From contig CAZFZT010000032.1 in assembly GCA_964523675.1 (NCBI GenBank), forward strand, positions 1-36,555: 36,555 bases of DNA, written 5' to 3'. Below are positions 22,388 to 30,785 of the stretch, piece by piece (positions within the stretch are counted from its first letter, which is position 1; every line of letters starts with the position of its first letter). Origin of the DNA: CAZFZT01 sp964523675 (GTDB lineage Bacteria > Planctomycetota > Phycisphaerae > Phycisphaerales > SM1A02). The notes under the pieces were generated by a model that saw only the letters and a list, made by a program, of their open reading frames with translations, was not told the origin of the DNA and searched no databases. The position numbers and the translations under genes were made by a program.

Positions 22388-23137
22388 TCAGCCGATCCTC
22401 GCCATGACTTCGTCGTCGATCTCAGCGTTGTGATAGACCTTCTGCACGTCGTCGTATTCGTCGAGCGCATCGACAAGGCGCAGAACCTTCGCTGCGGTCT
22501 GCTCATCGCAGGCAACGGTGCTGGCGGGAATCATGGTAACCTCCGCGGAGTCGGCGGTAAGGCGCAGCCCCGCTTCAATCGCTTCTTTGACGCTGAGCAT
22601 GTCGCTCGGCGCTGTGGTGACTTCCCAGGCACCGCCTGCTTCGACGATGTCTTCCGCACCTGCTTCAAGCGAGACTTCCATCAGTTGCTCCTCGTCGACC
22701 TTGGAGGTTTCGATGAGGATGATGCCTTTGGGACTGAATCCGAAGGCGACCGCGCCTGGCTTGGCCAGATTGCCGCCGTGCTTTTCAAAAATCTTGCGCA
22801 GGTCGGGCGCGGTGCGTGTGACCTTATCGGTAAGGCAATCGACAATGATGGCGACGCCACTCGGGCCGTAACCTTCATAGCGGATCTCTTCGTAATGTTC
22901 GCCATCGAGCTCGCCAGCGCCCTTTTTGATCGCCTTTTCGATCGTGTCCTTGGGCATGTTGGCGGCTTTGGCTTCTTCGATGGCGTAGCGAAGCGTGAGA
23001 TTGGCCGCGGGGTCGCCGCCGCCGTTCTTTGCCGCGACGATGATGGCGCGACTGCACTTGCTCCACGCCTTACCTTTGAGCGCGTCCTGCCGCGCTTTAC
23101 GATGCTTGATGTTTGCCCATTTACTATGGCCGGCCAT
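22388..23137 (-). CDS. yebC: YebC/PmpR family protein (TACO1-like)
   Basis: A 249-residue cytoplasmic protein with the conserved start MAGHSKWANIKHRKA, then NMPKDTIEKAIKKG, YEGYGPSGVAIIVD and SGxLA-type region (KHGGNLAKPGAVAF). The family, long annotated as transcriptional regulator, is now linked to relief of ribosome stalling at proline-rich sites. It is the last gene of the long leftward cluster, 57 bases after the TPR lipoprotein gene, and has no obvious ribosome-binding site. Confidence 0.95.
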   Translation of the reverse strand: MAGHSKWANIKHRKARQDALKGKAWSKCSRAIIVAAKNGGGDPAANLTLRYAIEEAKAANMPKDTIEKAIKKGAGELDGEHYEEIRYEGYGPSGVAIIVDCLTDKVTRTAPDLRKIFEKHGGNLAKPGAVAFGFSPKGIILIETSKVDEEQLMEVSLEAGAEDIVEAGGAWEVTTAPSDMLSVKEAIEAGLRLTADSAEVTMIPASTVACDEQTAAKVLRLVDALDEYDDVQKVYHNAEIDDEVMARIG

Positions 23138-23194
23138 GTGTCGTTGAGAACTGGGATGCTTGAAGTGAAAAGGAGTGGGTTCGAGTTCGTGTGA

Positions 23195-26100
23195 TTACTT
23201 GTCCGCAGCCGCTTGCGGCCTGGAACGATCGGGCCTTTGCTCAGCGAAAGTCGCCGCGACCGGCGGCTCATCACCACGCTTCGCAGCATTGAGCTTGGCC
23301 CTGATGAGCAGGAGCGGCTCGCCGTAGAGGCGATCATACAAGACGCGCGGGTCAGCGACGAGGACACCCCAACCGCGCGTCTGGAGGATGTGCAGATTCT
23401 GAATGGTTTCCCGGCGAGCGTCCGGGTCATCAAGCAGCGATGCGGCGGTCTCCCAGGCGGTGATGGCGTCCTCGTGCCGGCCGAGCCGCCAGTACGTGTC
23501 GCCGAGGTGGTCGTGCACTTCGGCGATGGGTTCACCCGCTGCGTCGATGGCGGCCTCGATAAACTCAAGCGCGCCGCGGGTTTCACTTTCCTCATCGTCC
23601 GGTTGCGGCGGATCACCCTGGAAGACGCCTTGGAGATAACGAAGCCACCCGATGGTGTCAAGAATGTGGCTGGTATCAGGAGCGAGCTGAAATGCGCGTT
23701 CGATCCATTCGATGGTTTGCGCCGAGTCGTCCCCCTGCTCGATGCGGATGAAGCCAAGATTATTGAGGATCATCGCGTCCTTTGGGGCATACTCGAAGGC
23801 GCGGCTGAGGAGCGTTTGCACGCCTGCTTGGTTGCCCAGAAGCGAGTAGATCTGGCTGACGTCGTAGAGGGTTGATGCGATGGTGGGCGTCTTCGTCGGG
23901 TCAGTGCCCGGCATGCGGGGCAGACGACCGATGGCTGCGAGGTCTTCGATGAGCGTGACGGATTCCGCGCTGCGGCCGAGCGCTTCCGAAGACGCAGCGT
24001 CCGCAGCGAACGTGATGATCGCCAGCGCGTCAGAAGCGGGCGGCTGGTGCAGATGCGTTTCGAAGATGAGCGGCCGCAAGGCCCGGGCTGCGGCTTCGGG
24101 ATACCCCTCGCTGATAAGCGCCTGCGCGAGATCACGCCACTGCATGACCGTTTGCATGCCCTCCGCAGCGTGTGCGTGCCGGGCTGCCTGTGTTGCGAGC
24201 TCCTCGTATGAATCGTCCATGCGATCAAGCTGCGCGAGTGCGCGAAGCGCGATGCCGTAGACCTGAAGCGGTGACTCGGGGAAGCGCTCTACCGTGGCCA
24301 CTGCATAGGTGAAGGCGAGTTCAGCATGGCTGCGATCATTGGTGCTGATGCGATTCAGGATGGAAATCGCGGTGAGCAGGTGCTGGTATTGGGCGTTGTC
24401 GAGGCGCGCGGTGACATCATGGAGCAAACCGAACGCGCGATCGGTAAACCCTGCGCCGCCGTAAAGAGCAGCAAGTTCGATGTCGCGACGCACGCCCTGC
24501 GGCTGCGCGAGCAATCGCTTCTCGCCGAGATCGAACGCGAGATCGACTTGGCCGGTGGCGCGGTAAGCGGATTCAAGCAACCGAGCAGCAGCAAAGTCAC
24601 GCGGCTCCTGGTCGAGTCTCTCGCTGAGCGTCGTAATGACCTCGTCGGCCCGGTTCTGCTGAAGCAGGATGCCGACCCACTGTTCAAGCAGAGCTGGATC
24701 GCCCGGCCGGTCCTTGAGGTGGCTGCTGATCCACGACACTGCCGCATCGAGCTGATCACTGCGGATCCACGCTTGGATCGCCATACGCAAGGCATTGGTG
24801 TCGGAGACATCACTATCGTACAGGTTGATCAATCGTTCAAGCGCCTGCTCATTCCGGCCATGCTCGATGAGTTCCTCCGCTGAGAGGCGGGCATAGAGCC
24901 GACTGTCAGGATTGACTTCAAGAAGTTGCTCGGCGATCTGGCGAAAGCTGTTGTTGTCAGCGATCATGCCTCCCGGCCGGTATAGCGCGATGAGCAGTTC
25001 ATAGGCGGCGTCACGCATCGGATCATCTTCGAGAACTTGCACAGCGATCTGCGCCGCCTGATGAGCAGAATCCATGCGCACGTATTCATCCGATGATCGG
25101 GCGGCATGAGCGTGATGGGCCAGTGCGAGGTCAAGGAGCAATTGCCGGTGTAAGTCGTCGTTCGATGCGGCAAACCGCTGCGCGAGATCAATCGCTCGCT
25201 GCGCGGCGTCGATTGCGTCATCGGTCAGCAACAGCGAGCGCATCGCTCGTGAGCGGAACATCCATGTGATCGGATCGTCCCGATGCTGATCGACATCAAG
25301 CACTTGATGAAGGACCGCCGGCTCCTCGAGCAGCGCGGCGAGCTCGATGCGAAGCCAGTGGATAGTCCGGTCGCGCGGCATCTGCGCCTGGGCCTCCGTC
25401 GCGATCGACCAGGCCTCACCGAGCGCCCCCATCGCAACGAGCACCCTGGCCTCGATATTGGCGGCTGTGGAGGGGCTGGCGAGATGGCGAGCATGTTCGA
25501 TAATGTTCGCCGGCCGTGGCGTCGCAAAGACGAGGCGCGTGACGTATTCACCTGCAAGATCCGGCTGAGATTCAATCAGCGTTGCTGCGATCTCGACAGC
25601 TCCTGCCAGATTTCGCGAACCGAGCCACACCAGGAGTTGTCCTGCAACGCGCACATCACGAGGGCTCCGCGCGATGAACTCACGCAGCAGTTCGGCAGCC
25701 GCATCTGGATCAAGCAGTGCAGCAGCAACTCGCGCGAGGGCAGGTTCAGACGGCTGCTCACGATACATGCGAGTCGCCTCTTCCTGCAGCAGCGATCGAT
25801 CATTGACGTGATCCGCAATATAGGCAGAGAGACGAATATCTCGATCACTGATGTTCGCCCGCTGGCCGCGCAGCACAGCCAACATCTCGTGTTGCGCGGT
25901 GTAAACTCGACCAAGGCGCAAATTCGCGTAGATGACGCGCGGGTGCAAAGCGGTGGGATCGGGCGCCGGCAAGACCGAAGCGACAGCATAGGCCTCAAGG
26001 GCATCGGCGTATTCACCAAGCCGACAGTGCGCGTCGCCTACGCCGCGCCAAAGTTCACTCTGTTGTCGCCCAATCGAAGCAAGCAGCGCAGCGTACATCG

Positions 26101-26971
26101 AGTCCTGATCGAATGAAGCGAGCTCCGATGCGGCATTACGAGAAGCTTCAAGATGTGCACGGTCGTAGCCGAGCGCTCGCAAGCTAGTGCCAAGAGTGAA
26201 CTGCGAGATCGCTTCGGCGCCCGGGTCATGATCAAAAGGCCGCTGGTGAGCCGTGTACCAGCTGGCGAGCATCGCTGCCGCTTGCTCCCATTCCCGGCGA
26301 TGAGCCGCGGCAAGCGCCAGCGTGAAGAGCGCTTCACCATTCGCAGGATCAACCCGAAGCACGCGCGTATAGAACTCCGTGGCCTTGCCCTGATTGCCAA
26401 GAGCAAAATGACTTCGCGCTAGTTCCCTCAAGAGCGGCGCGGCCTCGGGGTCCAATTCCAATCCACGGTGGAACTCTGTGATTGCTTGATAGTGACGGCC
26501 AGCCAAGGCCGCCTCTCGGCCGCGAACGTAATGACGCTGCGCTGCTGTTTGCGCAACTGGATCAGGTTCATCGGCCGGTTGTTCCGCGACCGCCGACCCA
26601 AGCTGTCGTCCAGAAGCCAGTGTCCGAAGCGCCTCCTCAAGCTGGAGAAAGGCGCGCGTATCGCTCTCCTCACGTGGGGCCAACAACTGCGGCTCAAGTC
26701 CAGGTGGCGGTGGGACATCGCGTTGCTGAAGCCCGCTGGAGGTTTCTTCCAGCGATGCAAACCGCTCGAGATTTGCAGCCGCCGTGAGCGTCCGATCGAT
26801 GCGATACGGACCGCTGTTCTGTGGCTTTGATTGTGCAGCACACCCGCCGATGAGCGCGGCCATTGCCGCGAGCAACAGCGCAGCCGGTACGATGAGTGGC
26901 GGACTCATCGTCCTGTGCACCGCCGAACTCCCCCGTTCACTCTTGGCTCGTCCGTTCATCCACCGGGTCAT
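23195..26971 (-). CDS. Large TPR-repeat lipoprotein
   Basis: The protein has 1258 residues. A lipobox (AALLLAAMAALIGGC, Cys 44 counted from ATG 26971) is followed by helical repeats over nearly the whole length. Examples are YQAITEFHRGLELDPEAAP, ALAAAHRREWEQAAAML, EYADALEAYAVAS and, near the end, GDTYWRLGRHEDAITAWETA. It is probably a periplasm-facing scaffold anchored in a membrane. ATG 26971 begins three bases after the stop of the upstream gene, suggesting coupled translation; the internal ATG at 26908 would give a more standard signal peptide. The C-terminus is basic and alanine rich. No enzymatic motif is seen. Confidence 0.85.
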   Translation of the reverse strand: MTRWMNGRAKSERGSSAVHRTMSPPLIVPAALLLAAMAALIGGCAAQSKPQNSGPYRIDRTLTAAANLERFASLEETSSGLQQRDVPPPPGLEPQLLAPREESDTRAFLQLEEALRTLASGRQLGSAVAEQPADEPDPVAQTAAQRHYVRGREAALAGRHYQAITEFHRGLELDPEAAPLLRELARSHFALGNQGKATEFYTRVLRVDPANGEALFTLALAAAHRREWEQAAAMLASWYTAHQRPFDHDPGAEAISQFTLGTSLRALGYDRAHLEASRNAASELASFDQDSMYAALLASIGRQQSELWRGVGDAHCRLGEYADALEAYAVASVLPAPDPTALHPRVIYANLRLGRVYTAQHEMLAVLRGQRANISDRDIRLSAYIADHVNDRSLLQEEATRMYREQPSEPALARVAAALLDPDAAAELLREFIARSPRDVRVAGQLLVWLGSRNLAGAVEIAATLIESQPDLAGEYVTRLVFATPRPANIIEHARHLASPSTAANIEARVLVAMGALGEAWSIATEAQAQMPRDRTIHWLRIELAALLEEPAVLHQVLDVDQHRDDPITWMFRSRAMRSLLLTDDAIDAAQRAIDLAQRFAASNDDLHRQLLLDLALAHHAHAARSSDEYVRMDSAHQAAQIAVQVLEDDPMRDAAYELLIALYRPGGMIADNNSFRQIAEQLLEVNPDSRLYARLSAEELIEHGRNEQALERLINLYDSDVSDTNALRMAIQAWIRSDQLDAAVSWISSHLKDRPGDPALLEQWVGILLQQNRADEVITTLSERLDQEPRDFAAARLLESAYRATGQVDLAFDLGEKRLLAQPQGVRRDIELAALYGGAGFTDRAFGLLHDVTARLDNAQYQHLLTAISILNRISTNDRSHAELAFTYAVATVERFPESPLQVYGIALRALAQLDRMDDSYEELATQAARHAHAAEGMQTVMQWRDLAQALISEGYPEAAARALRPLIFETHLHQPPASDALAIITFAADAASSEALGRSAESVTLIEDLAAIGRLPRMPGTDPTKTPTIASTLYDVSQIYSLLGNQAGVQTLLSRAFEYAPKDAMILNNLGFIRIEQGDDSAQTIEWIERAFQLAPDTSHILDTIGWLRYLQGVFQGDPPQPDDEESETRGALEFIEAAIDAAGEPIAEVHDHLGDTYWRLGRHEDAITAWETAASLLDDPDARRETIQNLHILQTRGWGVLVADPRVLYDRLYGEPLLLIRAKLNAAKRGDEPPVAATFAEQRPDRSRPQAAADK

Positions 26972-26974
26972 GCT

Positions 26975-27694
26975 TCAGGACCTACCTGCGGTTCGTGGCC
27001 GCTTTGTCGGGGCCTTCTTCTTCGTCTTTCTCGCGGCCGGCTTTTTCGTTGTGCGCGAACGAGCTTTGGGCTCGCCGCCGCCACGATCGACCCATCCTTG
27101 CAGAGTATGGTGAGCCACCACCGCATCATCCGCTTTGATGTGGCGCTCAAGCCAGGAGGAAAGCTCAACAATTTCAGCAGAGTCATCGGCCGCCCCGACA
27201 GCGATCAGGTGCGATCGCAGTTGATCATCTACCGGCACGGCGTGCGAGCCGAAGCAGAGCAAGGAAACTCGAGCTGCGACATACGGCACCATTCCTTCGA
27301 GCGATTCGAGGTACCGACGTGATTCGCGCTTTCCCTCTTTCTCAAGACTGTCGAGGCGCACAGCATGCTCGCGGTGGTAGATGTCGCGCAGTGATGCCCG
27401 AAGTCGCTGACATCTCTCCAAACCGCGCGGATAACGCACGCCAATGAACTCCAGCACTTCCTGCGGCATGCACACACGGAGGTCGTTGTAATCCACGATG
27501 CGCGTGTTCAGGTTCTTCCAGGCCGTGAGCGCCTTCGTCGAGTTGCTTTCCCACAGCAGGAACGAGGCAATCAGAACAGCAACAGGATCTGGCGATGACT
27601 CTTCTTCACCGGCCGAAAAATCGGGCGGCTCACTGCCTGGCAGTCGCTTGAGGAGCGTGGTGAGGCGTTTGGCGCAGTCGGAAGCGTTTTTCAT
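26975..27694 (-). CDS. Degenerate HhH-GPD (endonuclease III-like) protein with basic tail
   Basis: The protein has 239 residues. Residues 35-210 follow the endonuclease III layout: PDPVAVLIASFLLWES, a helix-hairpin-helix-like LESLEGMVPYVAARV, and FGSHAVPVDDQLRSHL, where the second D aligns with the catalytic aspartate. The glycosylase lysine of the LxGVGxKTA motif is absent (GMVPYVAAR) and there is no C-terminal FeS cysteine cluster. The last 30 residues are lysine/arginine/alanine/proline rich (KKPAARKTKKKAPTKRPR), like DNA-binding tails. It may bind DNA without, or with altered, glycosylase activity. ATG 27694 is preferred over upstream starts to 27847; a TACACT box near 27747 could be its promoter. 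Confidence 0.6.
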   Translation of the reverse strand: MKNASDCAKRLTTLLKRLPGSEPPDFSAGEEESSPDPVAVLIASFLLWESNSTKALTAWKNLNTRIVDYNDLRVCMPQEVLEFIGVRYPRGLERCQRLRASLRDIYHREHAVRLDSLEKEGKRESRRYLESLEGMVPYVAARVSLLCFGSHAVPVDDQLRSHLIAVGAADDSAEIVELSSWLERHIKADDAVVAHHTLQGWVDRGGGEPKARSRTTKKPAARKTKKKAPTKRPRTAGRS

Positions 27695-27855
27695 ATGTCG
27701 TAGGAGGTCAAACTGGGGCGAAATGCCGATACGAGGATTCGAGGCGGGTAGTGTAGGAGACGGCAGAGCCATGGGCGCGGCTGCCACCAGGGGCGGCAAC
27801 AGACGGCCGCCCAAGCCATTGCCTTCCAACGCCGATCGAGGGAACACCGGACCCC

Positions 27856-28290
27856 TCAGCCGCCGCCCTCTTCCTCCAGAACTTCTTCATCTCCTCCAGC
27901 CACCGCCCGGCTTATGGCAGCGAGCGTGGCCTGCTCGCGTTTGTAGGATTCATCGATCTCAAAGGAGAGACGAGGAAGTCGCCGCATCGTGACCTTTCGA
28001 CCGACCTCTTTTCGGATGTGGCCGGCAGCCGACTGCAATCCCTTGAGTGTGAGGGTCTCATGTTGCTCCGGCAGGATCGAGATGAGGATGGTCGCTTCAG
28101 CCAGATCATTGCTCACCTTGATGCTGGTGACAGAGACCAGCCCTCGGATGCGAGGATCATTCAATCCGCGCGTCAGTACTTCCTGTACGGCTCTTCGAAG
28201 AACGGAGGCGATTTGGTCCTTGTGTTGTGCGGTCAAGCGTCTGTCTCTTGTATTGATGCTGGGGACCGGGCTACCAGCGCAACGGCACAC
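27856..28290 (-). CDS. rbfA: Ribosome-binding factor A
   Basis: A 30S-subunit maturation factor of about 144 residues. The core matches RbfA: VLTRGLNDPRIRGLVSVTSI, KVSNDLAEATILISIL, LQSAAGHIRKEVGRKVTMRR and PRLSFEIDESYKREQ. The start is uncertain. GTG 28290 overlaps the upstream mlaD by 20 bases but keeps the conserved N-terminal R-(L/V)-x-x-Q stretch (RRLTAQ). TTG 28236, 10 bases after TACAAG, would give 126 residues and lose that arginine. It ends with an acidic, glycine-rich tail. Confidence 0.85.
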   Translation of the reverse strand: MCRCAGSPVPSINTRDRRLTAQHKDQIASVLRRAVQEVLTRGLNDPRIRGLVSVTSIKVSNDLAEATILISILPEQHETLTLKGLQSAAGHIRKEVGRKVTMRRLPRLSFEIDESYKREQATLAAISRAVAGGDEEVLEEEGGG

Positions 28291-29302
28291 CTTCCTGCTG
28301 GAACTTCTGAATCAGCAGTTGGGCCTCGGCGAGCGCGCGTTCGAGGCGAATCGACGCATCAAGCAATGATTCATAGAGATCCGGATTGTTGAGCAACTGT
28401 GCAATCGTGCCGCGCCCCTCCATAGCAAGGGCTGTCACACGGCGGACATCGGCGAGTGTTTCCGCCAGCTCATCCGTCACCGGCACTAATCTTTGAACCA
28501 GCACATCTGCATCCTCTTCGAGCGACTCAGCAAGTCGGCCGTATTGTGCAACCGCTTCGCTTGCCTGTTCGATCAGCGCATTCGCATTGGACACCGCGCC
28601 GGTGAAGTCCGCGCGAAGCTGTTCGTCGTCAAGCCAGACATTCGCCAGCCGCAGCGCAGAACTTGCTTCGTCAAGGACCGTGTTGAGCCGGACCACCGCC
28701 GATCGCAGCGTCGGTTCACCTGGCTTGCCTTCAGCATCGAATCCCGCTTCCCCAATGAGTGCATTGATGTTCTCACCGACTGTGGTGTAGGTCTCACTGA
28801 GCCGATTGAAGCTGGCGAGCGCATCAAGAAGCGGCTCCGTGCGCTTATCGAGTTCCTGCAACACCTCTTCCAACACGGTGCGCACTTCAACGTGTAACTC
28901 TGCGCTGCCATCGTCGCTCAGGAGCGCGACACCGTCTTCTGGATGGACGCGCGGCGAGGTCAGATGCAGGATCGCCGTCCCCGCCAGCAACGATCGCTCG
29001 ACCGTTGCCTGGTAGTCAACAGGAATGCGGTAGACGCTCTCGATGCGGCCCTTGGCAACGACCGGATACCTCATGTCCGCCAGTCGCAGCGTCACGTCCG
29101 TCACTTCGCCGATCGGAACGCCATCGAGTTCGATCGGACTCTCCGGCCTGATGCCTCCTGCCATGGTCATGTTAATGGTGACTTCATTCTCCGCCGGCCT
29201 TATCAGGCGGAACTCGCCGAAGTAGAAGAGCAGTAGCGCAAGGAGGAACAGGCCAAGGATCGTGGCCAGGCCGATCATGAAATTCTTTGCAAGCTCACTC
29301 AT
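28271..29302 (-). CDS. mlaD: MCE/MlaD-family lipid-transport substrate-binding protein
   Basis: The protein has 343 residues. One N-terminal membrane anchor (ATILGLFLLALLLFYFG) is followed by the MCE domain at about 38-115 (GGIRPESPIELDGVPIGEV; LTSPRV). A long, mostly helical C-terminal part comes next (repeated LAESLEEDADVLVQRL-type heptads), which could form the periplasmic tube of MCE proteins. It should work with the MlaF ATPase encoded just upstream to move phospholipids across the periplasm. A TACACT box (29324-29329) lies 21 bases before ATG 29302, so it may be transcribed separately with a very short leader. Confidence 0.88.
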   Translation of the reverse strand: MSELAKNFMIGLATILGLFLLALLLFYFGEFRLIRPAENEVTINMTMAGGIRPESPIELDGVPIGEVTDVTLRLADMRYPVVAKGRIESVYRIPVDYQATVERSLLAGTAILHLTSPRVHPEDGVALLSDDGSAELHVEVRTVLEEVLQELDKRTEPLLDALASFNRLSETYTTVGENINALIGEAGFDAEGKPGEPTLRSAVVRLNTVLDEASSALRLANVWLDDEQLRADFTGAVSNANALIEQASEAVAQYGRLAESLEEDADVLVQRLVPVTDELAETLADVRRVTALAMEGRGTIAQLLNNPDLYESLLDASIRLERALAEAQLLIQKFQQEGVPLRW

Positions 29303-29323
29303 GAAGGGGTTCCGACTTGCGAG

Positions 29324-29329
29324 AGTGTA
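29324..29329 (-). promoter_or_regulatory. -10 box TACACT upstream of mlaD
   Basis: On the minus strand CGGCTACACT matches ten bases of the 20-base repeat at 2428 and 15967. With 21 bases to the ATG it predicts a leader of about 15 bases. Confidence 0.4.
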
Positions 29330-29386
29330 GCCGGGTTCGCCAGTTTGGCGAAGAACGGAAACCGCGTCAACGCTGGCGCCCGGTGC

Positions 29387-30232
29387 CTAGCGCGCCGCTG
29401 CCCCACTGCGTATGCCCGCCAGCTCCGCCTCGTCCGCCTCTCCTCGCAGGAACCGCTGGACAATCTCGTTGGACGAGCCGCGCATGGCGTCAGGGGATCC
29501 GTGTTCGATGATGCGCCCCTCGTGCAACATCACGATGGTGTCAGCAACCTTGTATGCGCTGCTCAGATCGTGAGTCACAACAATGCTGGTGGCCTTGAGC
29601 TCGCTCTTCAGTTTCAGGATCAACTCGTTGATGACGTCAGAACGGATTGGATCAAGTCCGGTCGTTGGTTCGTCGTACAGGATCACCTTCGGCCGCAGAA
29701 TGATCGCCCGCGCCAATGCGACTCGCTTCTTTTGGCCGCCGGAAAGCTCTGCCGGCATCTTTCTCATCGTGTCACGAAGTCCGACCATATCGAGCACTTC
29801 GCGAACGCGCTTCTCGACTTCCCCCCTGCCAAGCGATGTATGCTCTCGCAGCGGAAAGCCGACGTTCTCTCCCACGTTCATCGAATCGAAGAGCGCGCCT
29901 TGTTGAAAGAGAAAACCGATCTGCCGCCGTATGGGGACGAGCTGGCGCTCCCGCATGGTGTCAATGCGCGTCTCTTCGAACCACACCTCACCGGAATCGG
30001 GCCGAAGAATCCCGGCAATGTGCTTGAGCAGGACGCTCTTGCCCGTGCCGCTCGGGCCGAGGACGACCGTCGTCTTCCCGGTCTGGAAACCGAATGTGAT
30101 TCCCTCGAGCACGCGCAAACGACCGAACGACTTGTGTACATCAACCAGTCGCACAATTGCTGGCTGATCCGGACGTGCCGCCTCATTCGGCTGCGGCCCT
30201 GTTGATGGTTGACCTGCTGAAAATTCGTTCAC
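29387..30232 (-). CDS. mlaF: MlaF-type ABC transporter ATP-binding protein
   Basis: A 281-residue ATPase of the phospholipid (Mla) importer/exporter class. Walker A GPSGTGKS (59-66), Q-loop FLFQQGALFDSM, signature LSGGQKKR, Walker B VILYDEPTTGLDP and H-loop VTHDL are all present. The FQQGALF and TTGLDP context is typical of MlaF. No MlaE permease gene is adjacent; the next gene upstream is divergent. GTG 30232 is only 13 bases from the divergent Nudix start; a second GTG at 30154 (giving MRLVDVHKSFG) would remove a 26-residue low-complexity N-terminus and is a serious alternative. Confidence 0.9.
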   Translation of the reverse strand: MNEFSAGQPSTGPQPNEAARPDQPAIVRLVDVHKSFGRLRVLEGITFGFQTGKTTVVLGPSGTGKSVLLKHIAGILRPDSGEVWFEETRIDTMRERQLVPIRRQIGFLFQQGALFDSMNVGENVGFPLREHTSLGRGEVEKRVREVLDMVGLRDTMRKMPAELSGGQKKRVALARAIILRPKVILYDEPTTGLDPIRSDVINELILKLKSELKATSIVVTHDLSSAYKVADTIVMLHEGRIIEHGSPDAMRGSSNEIVQRFLRGEADEAELAGIRSGAAAR

Positions 30233-30233
30233 A

Positions 30234-30239
30234 TATCAT
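30234..30239 (+). promoter_or_regulatory. -10 box TATCAT, 6 bases before the Nudix gene
   Basis: TATCAT sits in the 13-base gap between divergent start codons. TTGACC at 30209-30214 could be the -35 box with a long 19-base spacer, inside the mlaF 5' end. A leaderless Nudix mRNA is predicted. Confidence 0.5.
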
Positions 30240-30245
30240 CCCGTT

Positions 30246-30785
30246 ATGAGCAGCACGATGCCCGACGTCAGAACAACACACGACGGCAAACTTTTCAAGG
30301 TTGAAATCGTCCCACAGCGCGGCTTGGATGGCAAGGTGCGCGAACGGGAGGTGGTGCGTCACCCGGGTGCAGTGCTCGTGTTGCCAGTACTGGACCGGGA
30401 ACGAATCATCATGATTCGCAACTATCGAATTGCTGTCGATGATCGGCTCCTGGAACTCCCCGCTGGGAAACTCGAATCGGAAGAAGACCCCAGGAAGGCG
30501 GCTGGTCGTGAACTTGAGGAGGAGACGGGCTACCGCGCCGGGCGGCTGCTTCCGCTGGCCGAGTACTACACCTCGCCCGGCTTCGCGGATGAACTCATGC
30601 ATGCGTTCGTTGCGGAGGATTTGACGCCATGCGGCCAGCGGCTCGAACCGGGCGAGGAGATCGAGGTGGTCATCGTCCATCGTGATGAGGCGGTCGAAAT
30701 GGCCATGAATGGGACGATTCGAGACGGAAAGACCATTGCCGCGCTCCTCATGTGGGACTATCAATTGAATAGAGGACCTGCATGA
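30246..30785 (+). CDS. Nudix hydrolase, ADP-ribose pyrophosphatase type
   Basis: A 179-residue protein with a perfect Nudix box at 74-96 (GKLESEEDPRKAAGRELEEE followed by TGY), preceded by LELPAG as in ADP-ribose pyrophosphatases of the NudF group. It should hydrolyse a nucleoside-diphosphate-linked substrate such as ADP-ribose with magnesium. It overlaps the protease gene by four bases (ATGA), so the two are translationally coupled. Substrate specificity is inferred from the family. Confidence 0.9.
   Translation: MSSTMPDVRTTHDGKLFKVEIVPQRGLDGKVREREVVRHPGAVLVLPVLDRERIIMIRNYRIAVDDRLLELPAGKLESEEDPRKAAGRELEEETGYRAGRLLPLAEYYTSPGFADELMHAFVAEDLTPCGQRLEPGEEIEVVIVHRDEAVEMAMNGTIRDGKTIAALLMWDYQLNRGPA

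Noticed and set aside
26784..27113. Plus-strand frame with a hydrophobic stretch (GAFFFVFLAAGFFVV)
   Set aside because: The hydrophobic run is the antisense of the lysine-rich tail of the HhH-GPD protein and of the TPR lipoprotein start.
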